Shown: positions 14,363 to 22,194 of the stretch, piece after piece
How positions within the stretch are numbered: the stretch's first letter is position 1
How the letters are laid out: each line of letters starts with the position of its first letter
Virus record (IMG/VR): IMGVR_UViG_3300023109_000163
Span: 1 to 22,194 of that record
DNA from: a virus
Reading direction: 5' to 3' (one strand)
Length of the DNA: 22,194 bases
Notes under the pieces: model-generated
Seen by the model: only the letters and a program-made list of their open reading frames with translations
Databases searched by the model: none
What the model was told of the DNA's origin: nothing
Made by a program: the position numbers and the translations under genes

Positions 14363-17300
14363 TGTCATACGACAACGATCAGAATGAATATCCGTTGCCA
14401 GCAGAAGGTAATAATAACAGAAAAAGTGAATCTTTACTACCTCGATTTTTTAGAACAGAAACGAATAAAAAGTTTTTACAAGCAACATTAGATCAGCTTA
14501 CTCAACCAGGAGTTGCTGAAAAGCTAAATGGTTATTACGGCAGACAAATTTCAAAAGCATATAATGCCGACGACAACTACGTTGGCGATGTGTCAACGAA
14601 CAGAGAAAACTATCAGTTTGAACCAGCAACAATAATTAAAGACAATTTAGACAATGTAACTTTTTATAAAGATTACAATGACTACTTAAATCAAATTAGC
14701 AGTTTTGGCGGTAACGTTCAAAATCAAGATATATTAAATTCACAAGAATTTTATGCGTGGAATCCTCATATTGATTGGGATAAGTTTAGTAACTTTCGTG
14801 AGTATTATTGGTTACCGTATGGTCCACAAACTGTAAGAATTGCAGGACAAGAACGTGGTGTTGAAAGTACTATTGCTGTTAAACTTATTAATAATGTAGA
14901 CAATGTTACATATAGTTTTAGTACAGATGAATTAGTCAATAATCCAACACTAATTTTGTATAGAGGCCAAACATATACATTTGATGTAGATGCAGTTGGT
15001 ACCCCAATTACTATTAAAACAAAAAGAACGCTAGAAGAAAGTTTTAACTATGACGATGGAGTGAGTGCGCAAGCCGTAGAAAAAGGAAAAATAACATTTA
15101 CAGTTGGCAATTCTACTCCTGAAGTATTATACTATGTTGCTGAAAATGATATTAATAATACTGGTCTAATACAAATTAAAGATATTGAAGAAAATACAGA
15201 AATTGATGTCGAAAAAGAAGTATTAGGTAAAACAACATATAAATCATCTCAAGGTACAGTACTTTCAAATGGTATGAAAATATCTTTTGCAGGATTTGTA
15301 ACTCCTGCAGAGTATGCAGAGGGTGATTGGTATGTAGAGGGCGTTGGCAGTTCTATTAAATTAATAAAAGAGTCTAGTTTAGAAATACCTGGATCGTATG
15401 CAGACAATAAAGATGTTCCGTTTGATACAAATGCATTTGATAGATTACCATTTGCAAATGCTAACGGATACCCAACTGCAAAAGATTATATCGTAATTAA
15501 TCGCGGAAGTCTTGATAAAAATATGTGGACCAGATATAATAGATGGTTCCATAAAGATGTAATTGAAGCATCTGCAATAGCAAATGGACAAACTGTAAGT
15601 GCTGATCAAAGTGCTAGAGCTACTAGACCAATTGTTGAATTTGAAGCAGGATTAAAATTATTTAATTTTGGAACAAGCAACAAAAAGAACGTAGATGTTA
15701 TTGATACATTTACTAAAGATATATTTTCAATAATTGAAGGATCTTTAGGATATAATGTTGACGGAATAGATCTTGTAAATGGTATGCGTGTATTGTTTAC
15801 TGCTGACGAAGATATTCGAGAAGCAGGTAAAATTTATAAAATTGAATTTGTTAGACATAAAGGTCGTAGACAAATAAGTTTAGTTGAAGAGTCTGATTCT
15901 AATCCTTTAGAAAACGAAACAGTATTAGCATTACAAGGTGAAGCATACCAAGGAAAAATGTTTTACTATAATGGAACTTCGTGGAATTTAACGCAAGAAA
16001 AAACACAAGTTAATCAGTCACCACTATTTGATCTATTTGATGATGTAGGTGATAGTTACGCAGATCCGTCAATGTATCCTAATTCAACATTTAACGGAAC
16101 TAAATTATTTTCTTATAAAACTGGTACAGGAATTACCGACAGTGAATTAGGATTTCCGTTATCTTATAAAAGTATACAAAATATTGGAGATTTAGTTTTT
16201 AACTTTGATCTATTATTAGACACGTTCACGTATACAGATACATCTTTAGCAACAGTAACACAAGGCACTGATGTATGTGTGTTACATAACTACTCGTCTA
16301 GAAATAATTACAATAGTGTTAACGGATGGATCAAAGCAAATACTGAAAGTACTCAGCGTGTGTTACGTCAGTATGTTGCTAATACAAACCAAACAGATTT
16401 TGCAGTAGATGTATACGACAACAGCAGTATACTTGAAGATTTAAATATTCGAATTACAGTAAATAACAATCTTAAATTTGTTAACATAGACTATGAAATT
16501 GTAAACATAGGAACAATTGCAACAGTAAGATTTAATAATCCATTAAATGAAAATGATATTGTAGTACTAAGAACACGTTCTGCTACAACCAAAAATGAAA
16601 ATGGTATATATGAAATTGCTGGAAACTTAGAACGCAATCCATTAAACAACGATGTAACAACATTTACATTAGGCGAAGTTAACGAACACGTTTCTACTAT
16701 AGTACAAGAAACAGATGAATTTTTTGGAACTTATCCTGGACCAGGAAATTTACGTGATATTAGCAACGCTGCACAATATGGTAGAAGATTCTTACAACAT
16801 AGTGGACCGACTAATTTATCACTTTATCATATTACAGATAAGAGTGCAAATATTATTAAGTCTATGGATTTTGCTAGAAGAGAATACGCAAAATTTAAAA
16901 GATTATTTTTACAAACATCATTAGGATTAGGATTTGACGGTACACCTAAAGCACACGTTGATTTAATTTTTAAAGAGTTAAACAAAAACAAAACAAGTAA
17001 CTTACCATTTTACTTTAGTGATATGGTTCCAACTGGCGCAGCAAGAAGACTTGACTATGATGCTATACCAGGTAATGTATATTATGCACTTACACAAGCA
17101 TTTGACATCACTGTTCCTAGCATATTAGCTGTTAACGTTTACTTAAATGATGTACAATTAACTTACGATAAGGATTATACATTTAATGCAGATGGTTTTT
17201 GTGAAATTACTACTACACTAGAATCCACTGATAAAATTACTATATTTGAATTCGAAACAACTGACGGTTCTTATGTTCCGCCGACTCCGACAAAGTTAGG

Positions 17301-20300
17301 TTTATATCCAAAATTTGAACCAAAACTGTTTGTTGACAGTTCTTATGCAACACCCCAGACAGTTATTCAAGGCCACGATGGGTCGATTACTGCTGCGTTT
17401 AATGACTACAGAGATGACTTAATACTAGAACTTGAAAAGAGAATTTATAACAATTTAAAAGTACAGTATAACAGTAATTTAATTGATATTCATAGTTTTA
17501 TTCCAGGCGCAGCTAGAACAACCGGAATATCCTTTGATTCTATAAACAACACAATGTTAAAAGATTTTGCATCTTGGCTAAACACTGTTGGCAATGTTGA
17601 TTATACTGATTCGAATTTTTATAATAGAGAAGACAGATTTACTTATAACTATAGCTCAATGACGTCCCCAACTGGAACAATATTACCAGGCTACTGGCGA
17701 GCAATATATAATCAGGCTTATGATACTGATAGGCCGCATACTCATCCTTGGGAAATGTTAGGTTTTAATATTAAACCAAGTTGGTGGGAAACACAATATG
17801 GGCCTGCTCCTTATACTAGTAATAATGATGTTATGTGGTCTGATTTAGAAAAGGGTATAATTAATGAGCCTAACAAAGCAAAAGTAATATTAAAAAAATA
17901 CATTAGACCAAACTTAACTTCAAATTTGCCAGTTAATGGACAAGGAGAGTTATTAAGTCCTTTAGATAGCGGCTATGCTCGTGACTATGTAAATGCGTTA
18001 ACTCGTCAACCATTTAAGTTTGGTGACGAAGCTCCTGTTGAAACTGCTTGGAGGAAAAGTTCAGATTATCCTTTCTCGTTATTTAAATCTTGGATTTTAA
18101 ATCAACCTTCAAAAATTATAGGTTTAGGTTTTGATAGATTGCGCACAATTAGAAATAGTGCCGGACAGTTAGTTTATTCTCAAACTAACAAAAGACTGCG
18201 TCTACAAGACTTAGTATTTCCTAATAACTCAGCGCAAGAAACTGCTAATCGTGTATATAGTTCTGGATTTATAAACTTTATTTCAAACTACCTTGCAAGT
18301 AATATTTTAGTTAACTATCAAAATTATCAAAATAATATAAAAAGTATTACAAATCAAATGGCATTTAAAATAGGCGGATTCACTGATAAGTCTAAATTTA
18401 ATTTAATACTTGATTCTAGAACACCTTTAAATGAAGGCAACGTTTTTATTCCAGAAGAAAATTATAATGTAACGTTACAAACAAGTAGTCCTATTGAAAT
18501 TGTTACTTATAGCGGTGTTGTTGTAGAAAAAATATCATCAGGATATGTTATTAGAGGATATGATGTAACTAACCCTGCTTTTAAATATTATAAGTTTGAT
18601 AAAAACGAAAAAGACCCAATAGTCAGTGTTGGCGGCATTAGTGCTTCGTATATTCAATGGGCTGAAAGAAAACGGTATACTGAAAGTTCAATAGTTGAGT
18701 ATAATAATGCTTATTATAGAACTAAAGAAACACATACTAGTACTGGAAACTTTGATACATCTAAATTCGCTAGATTGCCTAGCTTGCCAGTTACTGGCGG
18801 AAGATCTGCAATATTTAGATCAAAGTTTGATAAAACTTTTGTACAACAATTACCATACGGATCTGTACTACCCGATAGTCAAGCTGTTGTAGACTTTTTG
18901 TTAGGATACGGCGAGCATTTATTAGATCAAGGTTTTGTTTTTAACAATTTTAATAGTAATTTAGAACAAATTGAAAATTGGAAATTAAGTTCAAAAGAAT
19001 TTTTATTCTGGACTTTACAGAATTGGGATACCGGATCCTTACTTACAGTAAGCCCGTCGGCTCAGCGAATTGAGTTTAAACGTAGTGATGCAGTTGTTGA
19101 TGACGTATTTGATACATTTTATGATTACGGACTTGTAAAGGCAGACGGAACTAAACTAAAATCAGAATTTTGTAATATTTTAAGAACTAACGACAATGAG
19201 TTTTTATTCACTGTTAAAAATACTGCTGACGGAATTTACGCAATAAAACTTCCATTAGTTCAAAAAGAACACGTAGTAATTTTAGATAATGAAACAGCGT
19301 TTAAGGACACTATTTACGATCTAGAACCTGGTTATAGACAAGAAAGAATTCGTGTATTAGGATACAGAACTGCTGATTGGTCTGGTGGATTAAATATTCC
19401 AGGATTTATATACGACCAAGCAGTAGTAACAGAATGGACACCTTGGAAAGATTATGCAATTGGTGACGTAGTTAAATACAAAGAATACTATTACACTGCA
19501 ACTAAAAAAATAACTGGTAGCGAAGTATTTGTTTCTAAGAACTGGTATAGATTAGATGAAAAACCAACTCCGGGACTATTAACTAATTTAGAATACAAAA
19601 CTAATCAGTTTGCAGACTTCTACGATTTAGACACTGATAACTTTGATGTTAGTCAGCAAGAAGTTGCACAGCATTTAATTGGTTATCAAAAGCGTGATTA
19701 TCTAGCAAATATTATTAATGACGATGTTAGTCAGTATAAATTTTATCAAGGCTTTATTGCTGACAAAGGTACTAAAAACGCATTAACTAAACTGTTTGAT
19801 GCACTCGGCGCAGTAGATAAAGAAAGTTTAAATTTTTATGAAGAGTGGGCTGTTAGAACAGGACAGTACGGTGCAGCTGACGGATATGAAGAACTTGAAT
19901 TTTTATTAGACGAAGAACAATTTAGATTAAGTCCTCAGCCAATATTATTAACAAGTATAATACCTGATGATGTTTCAGATTTAATATACCGTCAATTACC
20001 GTCTAGTGTATATGTTGCTCCTAAAGATTATAACGGAAAGCCATTTCCAACAGCATATGTTGAAGAAACTCCGATTAAAACTGCTGGATATGTAAGAGAA
20101 GATGATGTTAATTTTATTGTAACTAATAAAGATGAAATTTTAAATTTAGATATAACAGATTTTGACAGAAATGAATATGTTTGGGTAACATTTGAAGATC
20201 AAGAATGGAATGTATACAAACATATCGATACAAACTATACTATAATAGATGCAATACCTGATGGAAATGCTTGCACATTAGTTCTTGATAAAATAAGCAA

Positions 20301-22194
20301 CTTTAAAGAAGGCGACTTTATTGGAATACAAAATATTACTGATCTTAACGGATTTTATAAAGTATTAAGTAGTTCTGTAAATAGAATTGATATAGACTTA
20401 GGTGATGTAGCTTTTACAGGTGTAGAAGAATCAGACGGCAGTACAGTAGGAATTTTAACAACATTTGTTTCCAATCGTGTTTCTAAATTAGAAGATGCAA
20501 ATGAGTACGCACAAAGAGATATTGCAACTAAGGAAAAGATTTGGATTGATAGTGCTGACGACAAAGGTAGATGGAATGTAATACAATCATCTCCTGCATA
20601 CGATTTAGATGAAGATGTTATAAATCCAACACAATCAAATACAAGTTTTGGTAAATCAATTGCTGCTGATACTACAAACACTTTTGTTGCTATTGGCTCT
20701 CCAGAAAATAGTGAAGGCAAAGTTCACATATACAAGCGACAGCAGGATGGCAGCACAGTTTATGGAACACTGCAACCACACCAAACACTAGAACCAATTA
20801 CAAACTTTGACAACGGCGCAAGTAAGTTTGGATCTAGTGTTGCAATGAGTCCAGATGGAGAATATATTGTTGTTGGTGCTCCAGAGGCAACATATGTTAA
20901 AAGTGCATTTAAAGACAACTTTACACTCACAAGTGATTATAAATTAGGTGCTATTGTACAATATGAAGGTGGACTATATAAATCAAGAAGAAGCGTAAAA
21001 GGTAATACTGATAATATAGTATTTGGTTCTTTTGACAGCGCAAGCCGCTGGCGTTCAGAACTATACAAAGTTCATAATTCTTATGCAGACTTCCCTACAC
21101 TTGCAATGGGTGATTTACCATTAGCAGTGTCAACTGATCATATTTTAGTAAGAGCTCCGATTGATTCTTATGAAGGAAGTAATATTGGAGACAGGTTGTA
21201 TTTAGATTGGAATGATTTATCAAATGCTTATGGTAATAATTCTGGTGTTAATATTACTGGAATTGATATGACATCGCCAATGAAACTAATTACACAAACA
21301 GATCACGGGTTGTCTGATGCTGATACAATAATAATTACCGACGTACCAAATGATAACATTGTGTTACCTGATACTGGACAATTTGATAATAGTAATGTTA
21401 ATGTTCCGTATGATACTATTCAACAGCAAGGTGTTAAAGGCTTAGAAAACAGAACATATTTTGTTAAAGTTATTTCAGCACAGCAAATTGAGTTATATGA
21501 AGATTCTGCATTATTACAAAGAGTAAATGCAAATATAGGATTTTCAGGACAGCCGATTGGAGCTGCCGCCGGAAACTTAAATTTAGGTGACGGCACTATA
21601 CAGGGAACAATAAGACAAATTGAAACTCCGTTTAGCAATATTACAGAACCTGGCATTCCTTGGAAAACATTTTTAACGTCTGATGTTCATACTATTAGAC
21701 GTAAGATTACTGATGTATTTTATGTTTTAGATCCTGTAAACATTCCTAATATTCCTGTAGAATTAACACTAGCAGGAAATCTTCCTAATGCTGTAAATGT
21801 TGGTGATATTATAAGGCAAGAAAACAATACTGTTGTAGGAACAGTAAAACAAATTAATAACAACGTAATACAAGTTATAGATATTTCGGGTATATTTAAG
21901 ACTGGAGTCGACGGTGGCGGAAATATTACTTATACTAGCGGAGAAACGACAGTAGTAGCAAGCAATACTGTACCTTCAGCAGTTACATCAATTGTTGATG
22001 AAGGCGTAAGAGTAACTACTTCTACTGGTAACGCTACAGTTGTATATTCACGTAACGAACTAGGTAAACTTGTAATTTATGCTAACGATAAAAATGGTGT
22101 ATTTGATGCAACAGGCGAATTGTTTATTAACGATCAATTTAAAATTGGTAATTATGAACGCCCATTGCACGACGAAATTGATAGAAGTAGTGTA
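14362..22194 (+). CDS. Giant baseplate/virion structural protein in the gp7 position (C-terminus off the right edge)
   Basis: An open frame of at least 2611 codons runs from ATG 14362 to the window edge with no stop. GGAGGA at 14345-14350 precedes it, and the start overlaps the gp6 stop as TAATG. T4 has gp7 (1032 residues) here; marine T4-like phages, as I recall, have very large structural proteins at this place, some called VrlC-like. Visible parts: an N-terminal segment with FYAWNPHIDWDKFSNFREYY; a degenerate cupredoxin-like domain (residues about 193-272); a conserved-looking Trp/Pro-rich region with DTDRPHTHPWEML (from 1121); three CBM5/12-like modules (about 1433-1473, 1692-1733, 2189-2235); a helical segment (1776-1815) loosely like the T4 gp7 C-terminal helices; FG-GAP-like motifs (about 2095-2177); and an FCCH-like segment (2307-2360). 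Probable role: wedge scaffold with accessory, possibly glycan-binding, domains. The gp7 assignment is from position and is not proven. Confidence 0.7.
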   Translation, partial: MSYDNDQNEYPLPAEGNNNRKSESLLPRFFRTETNKKFLQATLDQLTQPGVAEKLNGYYGRQISKAYNADDNYVGDVSTNRENYQFEPATIIKDNLDNVTFYKDYNDYLNQISSFGGNVQNQDILNSQEFYAWNPHIDWDKFSNFREYYWLPYGPQTVRIAGQERGVESTIAVKLINNVDNVTYSFSTDELVNNPTLILYRGQTYTFDVDAVGTPITIKTKRTLEESFNYDDGVSAQAVEKGKITFTVGNSTPEVLYYVAENDINNTGLIQIKDIEENTEIDVEKEVLGKTTYKSSQGTVLSNGMKISFAGFVTPAEYAEGDWYVEGVGSSIKLIKESSLEIPGSYADNKDVPFDTNAFDRLPFANANGYPTAKDYIVINRGSLDKNMWTRYNRWFHKDVIEASAIANGQTVSADQSARATRPIVEFEAGLKLFNFGTSNKKNVDVIDTFTKDIFSIIEGSLGYNVDGIDLVNGMRVLFTADEDIREAGKIYKIEFVRHKGRRQISLVEESDSNPLENETVLALQGEAYQGKMFYYNGTSWNLTQEKTQVNQSPLFDLFDDVGDSYADPSMYPNSTFNGTKLFSYKTGTGITDSELGFPLSYKSIQNIGDLVFNFDLLLDTFTYTDTSLATVTQGTDVCVLHNYSSRNNYNSVNGWIKANTESTQRVLRQYVANTNQTDFAVDVYDNSSILEDLNIRITVNNNLKFVNIDYEIVNIGTIATVRFNNPLNENDIVVLRTRSATTKNENGIYEIAGNLERNPLNNDVTTFTLGEVNEHVSTIVQETDEFFGTYPGPGNLRDISNAAQYGRRFLQHSGPTNLSLYHITDKSANIIKSMDFARREYAKFKRLFLQTSLGLGFDGTPKAHVDLIFKELNKNKTSNLPFYFSDMVPTGAARRLDYDAIPGNVYYALTQAFDITVPSILAVNVYLNDVQLTYDKDYTFNADGFCEITTTLESTDKITIFEFETTDGSYVPPTPTKLGLYPKFEPKLFVDSSYATPQTVIQGHDGSITAAFNDYRDDLILELEKRIYNNLKVQYNSNLIDIHSFIPGAARTTGISFDSINNTMLKDFASWLNTVGNVDYTDSNFYNREDRFTYNYSSMTSPTGTILPGYWRAIYNQAYDTDRPHTHPWEMLGFNIKPSWWETQYGPAPYTSNNDVMWSDLEKGIINEPNKAKVILKKYIRPNLTSNLPVNGQGELLSPLDSGYARDYVNALTRQPFKFGDEAPVETAWRKSSDYPFSLFKSWILNQPSKIIGLGFDRLRTIRNSAGQLVYSQTNKRLRLQDLVFPNNSAQETANRVYSSGFINFISNYLASNILVNYQNYQNNIKSITNQMAFKIGGFTDKSKFNLILDSRTPLNEGNVFIPEENYNVTLQTSSPIEIVTYSGVVVEKISSGYVIRGYDVTNPAFKYYKFDKNEKDPIVSVGGISASYIQWAERKRYTESSIVEYNNAYYRTKETHTSTGNFDTSKFARLPSLPVTGGRSAIFRSKFDKTFVQQLPYGSVLPDSQAVVDFLLGYGEHLLDQGFVFNNFNSNLEQIENWKLSSKEFLFWTLQNWDTGSLLTVSPSAQRIEFKRSDAVVDDVFDTFYDYGLVKADGTKLKSEFCNILRTNDNEFLFTVKNTADGIYAIKLPLVQKEHVVILDNETAFKDTIYDLEPGYRQERIRVLGYRTADWSGGLNIPGFIYDQAVVTEWTPWKDYAIGDVVKYKEYYYTATKKITGSEVFVSKNWYRLDEKPTPGLLTNLEYKTNQFADFYDLDTDNFDVSQQEVAQHLIGYQKRDYLANIINDDVSQYKFYQGFIADKGTKNALTKLFDALGAVDKESLNFYEEWAVRTGQYGAADGYEELEFLLDEEQFRLSPQPILLTSIIPDDVSDLIYRQLPSSVYVAPKDYNGKPFPTAYVEETPIKTAGYVREDDVNFIVTNKDEILNLDITDFDRNEYVWVTFEDQEWNVYKHIDTNYTIIDAIPDGNACTLVLDKISNFKEGDFIGIQNITDLNGFYKVLSSSVNRIDIDLGDVAFTGVEESDGSTVGILTTFVSNRVSKLEDANEYAQRDIATKEKIWIDSADDKGRWNVIQSSPAYDLDEDVINPTQSNTSFGKSIAADTTNTFVAIGSPENSEGKVHIYKRQQDGSTVYGTLQPHQTLEPITNFDNGASKFGSSVAMSPDGEYIVVGAPEATYVKSAFKDNFTLTSDYKLGAIVQYEGGLYKSRRSVKGNTDNIVFGSFDSASRWRSELYKVHNSYADFPTLAMGDLPLAVSTDHILVRAPIDSYEGSNIGDRLYLDWNDLSNAYGNNSGVNITGIDMTSPMKLITQTDHGLSDADTIIITDVPNDNIVLPDTGQFDNSNVNVPYDTIQQQGVKGLENRTYFVKVISAQQIELYEDSALLQRVNANIGFSGQPIGAAAGNLNLGDGTIQGTIRQIETPFSNITEPGIPWKTFLTSDVHTIRRKITDVFYVLDPVNIPNIPVELTLAGNLPNAVNVGDIIRQENNTVVGTVKQINNNVIQVIDISGIFKTGVDGGGNITYTSGETTVVASNTVPSAVTSIVDEGVRVTTSTGNATVVYSRNELGKLVIYANDKNGVFDATGELFINDQFKIGNYERPLHDEIDRSSV
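14938..15177 (+). other. Degenerate cupredoxin-like domain in the giant protein
   Basis: Residues about 193-272 contain NPTLILYRGQTYTFDVDA, then GTPITIKT, a YDDGV turn, GKITFTVGNSTPEVLYYVA and GLIQI. This is the strand order of a cupredoxin-like domain I recognise from marine phage structural proteins, where the usual form has GHPF and a Cys/His-containing end. Here His is replaced (GTPI) and no Cys or His ligands remain, so copper binding is unlikely; the fold is probably kept as a structural module. Confidence 0.45.
18658..18780 (+). repeat. CBM5/12-like module, copy A
   Basis: Giant-protein residues about 1433-1473 read WAERKRYTESSIVEYNNAYY and then RTKETHTSTGNFDTSKFARL. Pattern: aromatic start, IV-x-Y strand, YY-x-T strand, then Gly-Asn-Phe and a closing aromatic/Leu, as in small carbohydrate-binding modules of families 5/12. 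It is related to copies B and C. Confidence 0.5.
19435..19555 (+). repeat. CBM5/12-like module, copy B
   Basis: Residues about 1692-1733 contain WTPWKDYAIGDVVKYKEYYY followed by TATKKITGSEVF and NWYRLD. This is the clearest copy: two Trp at the start, the YxxGDVVxY strand, YYTAT strand, a Gly turn and the closing Trp1728, as expected for a CBM5/12-like fold with exposed aromatic residues. Confidence 0.55.
20644..20892 (+). other. Two FG-GAP-like beta-propeller motifs in the giant protein
   Basis: Residues 2095 onward have SFGKSIAAD followed by FVAIGSPEN, and residues 2155 onward have KFGSSVAMSPDGEYIVVGAP. Both fit the FG-x-SVA...GAP pattern of FG-GAP/integrin-type propeller blades, separated by about 60 residues. 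More blades may follow beyond the window; a late segment HILVRAPIDSYEGSNIG (near 21138-21190) looks like a divergent one. Confidence 0.55.
20926..21063 (+). repeat. CBM5/12-like module, copy C
   Basis: Residues about 2189-2235 contain SDYKLGAIVQYEGGLYKSRR, then a Gly/Asn turn, FGSFDSASRWRSEL with Trp2230. Same order as copies A and B, but inserted just after the second FG-GAP-like motif, so it may interrupt a beta-propeller blade. Confidence 0.5.

Noticed and set aside
16715-18892. Short plus-strand frames within the giant gene
   Set aside because: They are in another frame of an uninterrupted long coding frame, are Ile/Leu/His-rich, and lack ribosome-binding sites.
1-22194. tRNA genes, CRISPR arrays, insertion sequences, integrase or attachment sites, defence or anti-defence loci
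   Set aside because: None could be recognised on either strand; gaps between genes are all under 100 bp and are accounted for by promoters and ribosome-binding sites.

Overview
This window is part of the genome of a T4-like (myovirus) bacteriophage, most probably a marine one of the cyanophage / pelagiphage (SAR11 phage) type. The evidence is a T4-type recombination nuclease pair (gp46/gp47), a T4-type late sigma factor (gp55) in the long form I associate with marine relatives, and a compact run of baseplate genes with gp53, gp5, gp25 and gp6 signatures. The DNA is strongly A/T-rich, with A/T-ending codons. No host-metabolism gene, tRNA, integrase or transposase is visible, so the host (SAR11 or picocyanobacterium) cannot be decided here.

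Left arm (1-4181, all minus strand). Reading in the direction of transcription: gp55 late sigma factor (4181-3345), gp47 Mre11-like nuclease subunit (3292-2282), gp46 Rad50-like ATPase (2285-513), a 69-residue basic protein (516-307), and the start of a GIY-YIG nuclease-like gene running off the left edge (295-1). gp47/gp46 and gp46/small ORF are joined by ATGA stop-start overlaps. Two host-type sigma70 promoters can be read on this strand. A perfect consensus TTGACA-17 bp-TATAAT lies in front of gp55, and TTGACT-17 bp-TATTAT lies in front of gp47, with its -35 over the gp55 stop codon.

Divergent hinge (4182-4259). The early-type gp55 promoter faces a T4-late-like motif (CTAAATA) that precedes the plus-strand baseplate operon. 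The two overlap or abut within about 15 bp, so the gene for the late sigma factor and the first operon it presumably activates share one control region.

Right arm (4260-22194, all plus strand). This is the baseplate/tail-spike operon: a gp48/gp54-like tube-baseplate protein, gp53 wedge protein, an 813-residue hub-like protein, a gp5 spike carrying an octapeptide beta-helix needle and a C-terminal GH19 (chitinase/endolysin-fold) domain, gp25, gp6, and a giant structural protein of at least 2611 residues occupying the gp7 position and running off the right edge. Most junctions are TAATG overlaps or gaps of a few bases. A second late-type motif (AATAAATA) sits in the 61-bp gap before gp6.

The parts most worth a second look are the gp5 spike with its muralytic domain placed beyond the needle, and the giant protein. 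The latter combines a degenerate cupredoxin-like domain, three copies of a CBM5/12-like module, FG-GAP/beta-propeller-like motifs and an FCCH-like segment. It looks like a baseplate wedge scaffold with added glycan-binding modules. No previously unknown defence or mobile system could be supported.
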